From Galerina marginata (Eukaryota; Basidiomycota; Agaricomycetes; Agaricales; Galerinaceae), in assembly GCA_023014335.1 (NCBI GenBank), contig JAECYW010000006.1, positions 2,480,001 to 2,544,000 of the forward strand: a stretch of DNA of 64,000 nt, in the 5' to 3' direction. Shown one piece after another: positions 61,347 through 64,000 of the stretch. Both the position numbers and the translations under genes were made by a program. Every line of letters begins with the position of its first letter. The first letter of the stretch is position 1. Under the pieces are notes generated by a model. That model had not been told where the DNA came from, ran no database searches, and saw nothing but the letters and a program-made list of their open reading frames with translations.

Positions 61347-61730
61347 CTTGTTCAGAGGCCATTGCTGCGCATGGCAAAAACAAGTTCTTACTTTTAAGGT
61401 GAGTCCGACTATAAATAAAGGTTAAATAAGTAAATAATATGTAGTCCGCTCAAATCTGAACGGATTTGGATGATCATATACTCAAAAAAAGCAGAAAAAT
61501 GAGCCGGATCTAACAAGCCTAAAACGGCCTGGTCACGTGACCAGGAAGCCCTGATTTTTACGAATTTTTTGATACCAAGATCATAAAAATTGGCCCAGTA
61601 ATGGCTGAGATACAGAAACCATGCAGGGTCACTGTATGAGTGGGAGAATTTCAAACCATTGCGTTAGAAACCATTTCTGCCTGCTATGCAGGCCGGAAAA
61701 CAAGTTCTTTTACTACGTAAGAACTTGTAA
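61347..61730 (-). mobile_element. 384-bp non-autonomous Helitron inserted in gene B
   Basis: Minus strand: starts TTACAAGTTCTTACGTAG (hairpin), ends GTAAGAACTTGT...hairpin GCCATGCGCAGCAATGGC...GAACAAG. Subterminal pair ACAAGTTCTTAC/GTAAGAACTTGT. It contains a piece of the repeat module of the large element (TTTTACGAATTTTTTGATA, GGCCCAGTAATGGCTGAGATACA). Host A and T flank it. Exact removal rejoins GA|T GAT CAT ACT AGA and restores gene B. Confidence 0.88.
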
Positions 61731-61869
61731 TGATCATACTAGAGGCTTCACCAGCCTCCTTGAAGTTGCCGAATTTAATCATTTACATGCTCTGGAATGG
61801 GCGATGATCGAACAAGAGACCCGTCCTGGTGGCTCACTTCCACCTGCTCTTCTTCGTAGAACCCCGTAG
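61731..61869 (+). pseudogene. tandem-family gene B, 3' part
   Basis: Continues in frame after the element: DHTRGFTSLLEVAEF...GGSLPPALLRRTP, stop TAG 61867-61869. With the upstream exons it makes 633 nt (210 residues). Confidence 0.75.
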
Positions 61870-61998
61870 ACTCTGTTGTCGATTGTAGTTTCCCAGAAAA
61901 TATACTTGTCTTCCTCTGTGATTTTTATCTGAATCATGCTTGAGCAAAATCTATAAAGCCAGGCCTAGTAGGGACGCGTCTTTCAGCAAGTTCCCGTT

Positions 61999-62632
61999 AT
62001 GGCGGCTATTGATATCTTTGCGTTAGACCCTCCTTCCGCGTCGCTACGCATACAACTCGCCACCGCCAATGCAGCGTTTGAGGATGCTGTTGCCTACACT
62101 GGCTTGGGTCCCGCGAATATTCCATTGGAGGAATTGTTAACGCTTTCCGCAATATTGGTACGCGGTCAATTGCTGACCATTTTGCTCCCGTCCTTACTAA
62201 TAAATTGATAGGTCGAATACAACCCAGACTTTATTACATATGGATCTCTCGTCGGGACCATATACATTAAAGTTTTTCAAGTCTGGCACGATGCCACGGT
62301 GAATCACCCAGGAGCGGCCCTTATTCCGGGGCGCTTCCAGCAACTCATGCGCAGGCCTGATGTGCCGAATCTTTCTGCTTCGTACGGGGTAAGCAACAGG
62401 CCCCGTCCCCTTCTAATTAACCGTTACATAACAATATCTGATCATTATTCAGCAATTGTCCACCATATGGTTGACTAGCAAATTCGAGGTTGTGGCTGAG
62501 TTGGCCCGCACACCCATACCCGATGGTGAATTGTTCCGTCTGAATCTGATCAGGATGAAAGAATGGCATTGTTTGGAACGTGCTCTGAAGCCAATAGTCG
62601 AGTTTGGTACGGCTATTGTGCCCTTTGAATAG
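61999..62632 (+). CDS. tandem-family gene C, 171 residues
   Basis: Exons 61999-62157, 62212-62388 and 62453-62632, all phase 0; TATA box TATAAA at 61952-61957. The middle exon VEYNPDFITYGSLV...LMRRPDVPNLSASYG aligns with the middle exons of A and B. The last exon is helical (ELFRLNLIRMKEWHCLERAL). Unknown function. Confidence 0.75.
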
Positions 62633-62902
62633 GTAGAGATTTAGTGAATGCATGATCACAACTTCTACTACGCCCAGAATAGAAATCTTGGAGCGTGGAC
62701 GCGCCGTGATGCCAAGACCGACGATCTTTTCAGGTGACAGAATCAAAGTATATTTCCCCATTGAGGTATTTCGTCATAGAGCCTACCATTTGGCGCGTTA
62801 AGTAGTAGACGCGTCGGTAGGTCGTTACTTCGTTGTGCAGGACGCTCAAGCTATAAGAGAAGCGACCAAACGGTCAGTCAATCCCCACTCATCTCTTTGA
62901 AA

Positions 62903-63369
62903 ATGCGCGCTGTACTCAATCCCTCTGTTGAGGACGCTGTCCGACAAACTTTTTACATTATGCATCATACGACTCCCGAGTCCCCGCATGATAGTCGTTC
63001 CGTTGTTTCCTTGTGGAACGGGTTGATTGATGCGGCCAAGTTCATTGTATGTTGCATTTCTCTATCAATACTGTTTATCTGAATATTAAACTGATCTTCT
63101 GCGACCCCTTCATCTAGTCGGGTTGGGTCGAACACCCTCAACTTGTCCAAGATGCGGGCAAGACCGCTCGGGACATCCCTTTCGGAATTCGTCGTGCCTT
63201 CCAGGACTACATGAAGGCATATCCTGGCAAGTTCCAAGAGTACCCTCAAGAATACCGCGCCATCGCACGGTGTCAACGTGAAAATAGTTATCACCTGGGT
63301 TTCAGCGAAAGGTATGCTTTGGCCTATTCCAGTTGTTGCGATGGATTCAATAACCAAATCAAGTACTAG
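62903..63369 (+). CDS. small two-exon gene D, 131 residues
   Basis: TATAAG at 62852-62857, ATG 62903 (MRAVLNPSVEDAVRQ). Exons 62903-63046 and 63118-63369 join in phase (donor GTATGT, acceptor CATCTAG). Contents SGWVEHPQLVQDAGKT and IRRAFQDYMKAYPGKF look globular. A further donor-like GTATGC at 63312 could shorten the last exon. Same orientation and promoter style as A-C but no clear sequence match to them. Confidence 0.6.
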
Positions 63370-64000
63370 CAATACGTGATCAAAAGCTAAAGAACCAATT
63401 TCAACAAAGCCCAAGTAAAATTGCTATGGAATGGAGTGGGACTAGTTTTACTTCTGAACTACTGTGACTTGAATGGAAGCTACTGAAGTAAAATACTAGA
63501 AGGTGATGAAGTCGTAGGAGTTGCGGTTTGCTTGATGTGAGATACCTAGAAAAATGCTGGGACTAAAGTTGTCAGTAATATCGAGCTCGACAATTTGTCA
63601 AGCAATACCTAGAAGACAAAGTTAGTAAAACACTGAATAAATGATGACGCACGGATATGTATTCCAACTGTTGGAATAGAATAAGCTCAACGGTATGAGC
63701 TGCCTTTAATAACTTGAAGATAAGTGCTGAAGTCGATGTCGAATACGTTAATAATCTTGTATTGCGAGTAACTGTACAGGCAAGGGACAAGAGGTAAGTC
63801 TGGAACTGAAGTGCTGGTGCTGGAAGTGCTGGAAAGAAAATCGAAGAAAGAATAATAGATGATAGATAGATAGATAGATGAAGCACCAGTTCCAGCTTGC
63901 CCCCTTTTATACTCTACGCCTAACTAGATTATGTAACTACATCTACCTACTGACTAAGCCTAATTGCTAATGGATTACTCATCTTTTCCTGCTTGGTAAT
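63370..64000. other. promoter-like, microsatellite-bearing tail
   Basis: On the minus strand GTATAAAAGGGGG near 63903-63915 is followed by a GATA/TATC microsatellite (about 63856-63880) and a CT-rich tract with repeated CCAGCAC words, as in a core promoter or an LTR. No protein with clear merit follows on the minus strand within the window. Confidence 0.35.

Noticed and set aside
63572..63886. 104-codon minus-strand open frame
   Set aside because: It begins at a non-ATG codon in a microsatellite and lies in promoter-like, CT-rich sequence; no protein features.

Overview
This window is fungal nuclear DNA. Coding regions are split by short (about 45-65 nt) GT-AG introns with CTAAC/CTGAT-like branch points, several promoters carry TATA boxes 40-65 nt before the ATG, and the accessory genes (F-box-like proteins, a Zn2Cys6-like cysteine cluster, Helitron Rep/helicases with extra domains) have the flavour of Basidiomycota, probably Agaricomycetes. 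The species cannot be told from the sequence.

Layout. 1-7170: a diverged but open Helitron-type Rep/helicase gene (minus strand) running off the left edge, preceded by duplicated small exons and a TATA box. 7837-10353: a three-exon gene of unknown function. About 11000-14340: a GC-rich island without a convincing gene, holding near-perfect inverted repeats. 14721-47948: a host gene cut in two by a 32,138-bp insertion. 47949-54000: F-box gene, an inverted fragment of it, two paralogous accessory genes and small non-autonomous Helitron relatives. 54000-57300: foldback repeats and gene-poor DNA. 57342-63369: a six-exon cysteine-cluster gene and a tandem family of small three-exon genes, one of them broken by a 384-bp Helitron relative. 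63370-64000: promoter-like, microsatellite-bearing tail.

The main discovery is the insertion at 14888-47025. It has two 11,004-bp arms in inverted orientation, mirror-symmetric to the base (every mirrored coordinate pair sums to 61,913), each a complete Helentron-like Helitron with a 2,698-residue Rep/Pif1-helicase/USP-like peptidase gene. Both outer ends are the same (gene-downstream, conventionally 3') terminus; both inner ends are the 5' terminus. Between them lie 10,130 bp of cargo with at least three spliced genes. Joining the outer flanks at a single A/T dinucleotide restores one open reading frame (307 codons over five coding blocks), so the whole 32 kb behaves as one precise insertion. 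Joining the two inner cargo ends also restores an open frame: the cargo's largest gene, whose first half resembles a TET/JBP-type 2-oxoglutarate dioxygenase, starts at the right end of the cargo and continues at its left end. The cargo is therefore circularly permuted, as if a circle (or a tandem unit) had been opened inside that gene and capped on both sides by inverted Helitron copies.

Two small elements (49353-49962, 61347-61730) share the termini and also sit between A and T. The second interrupts a tandem-family gene whose frame is again restored by exact removal. Together these give a self-consistent definition of the element ends: TTAY at the 5' end, CAAG at the 3' end, target A^T.
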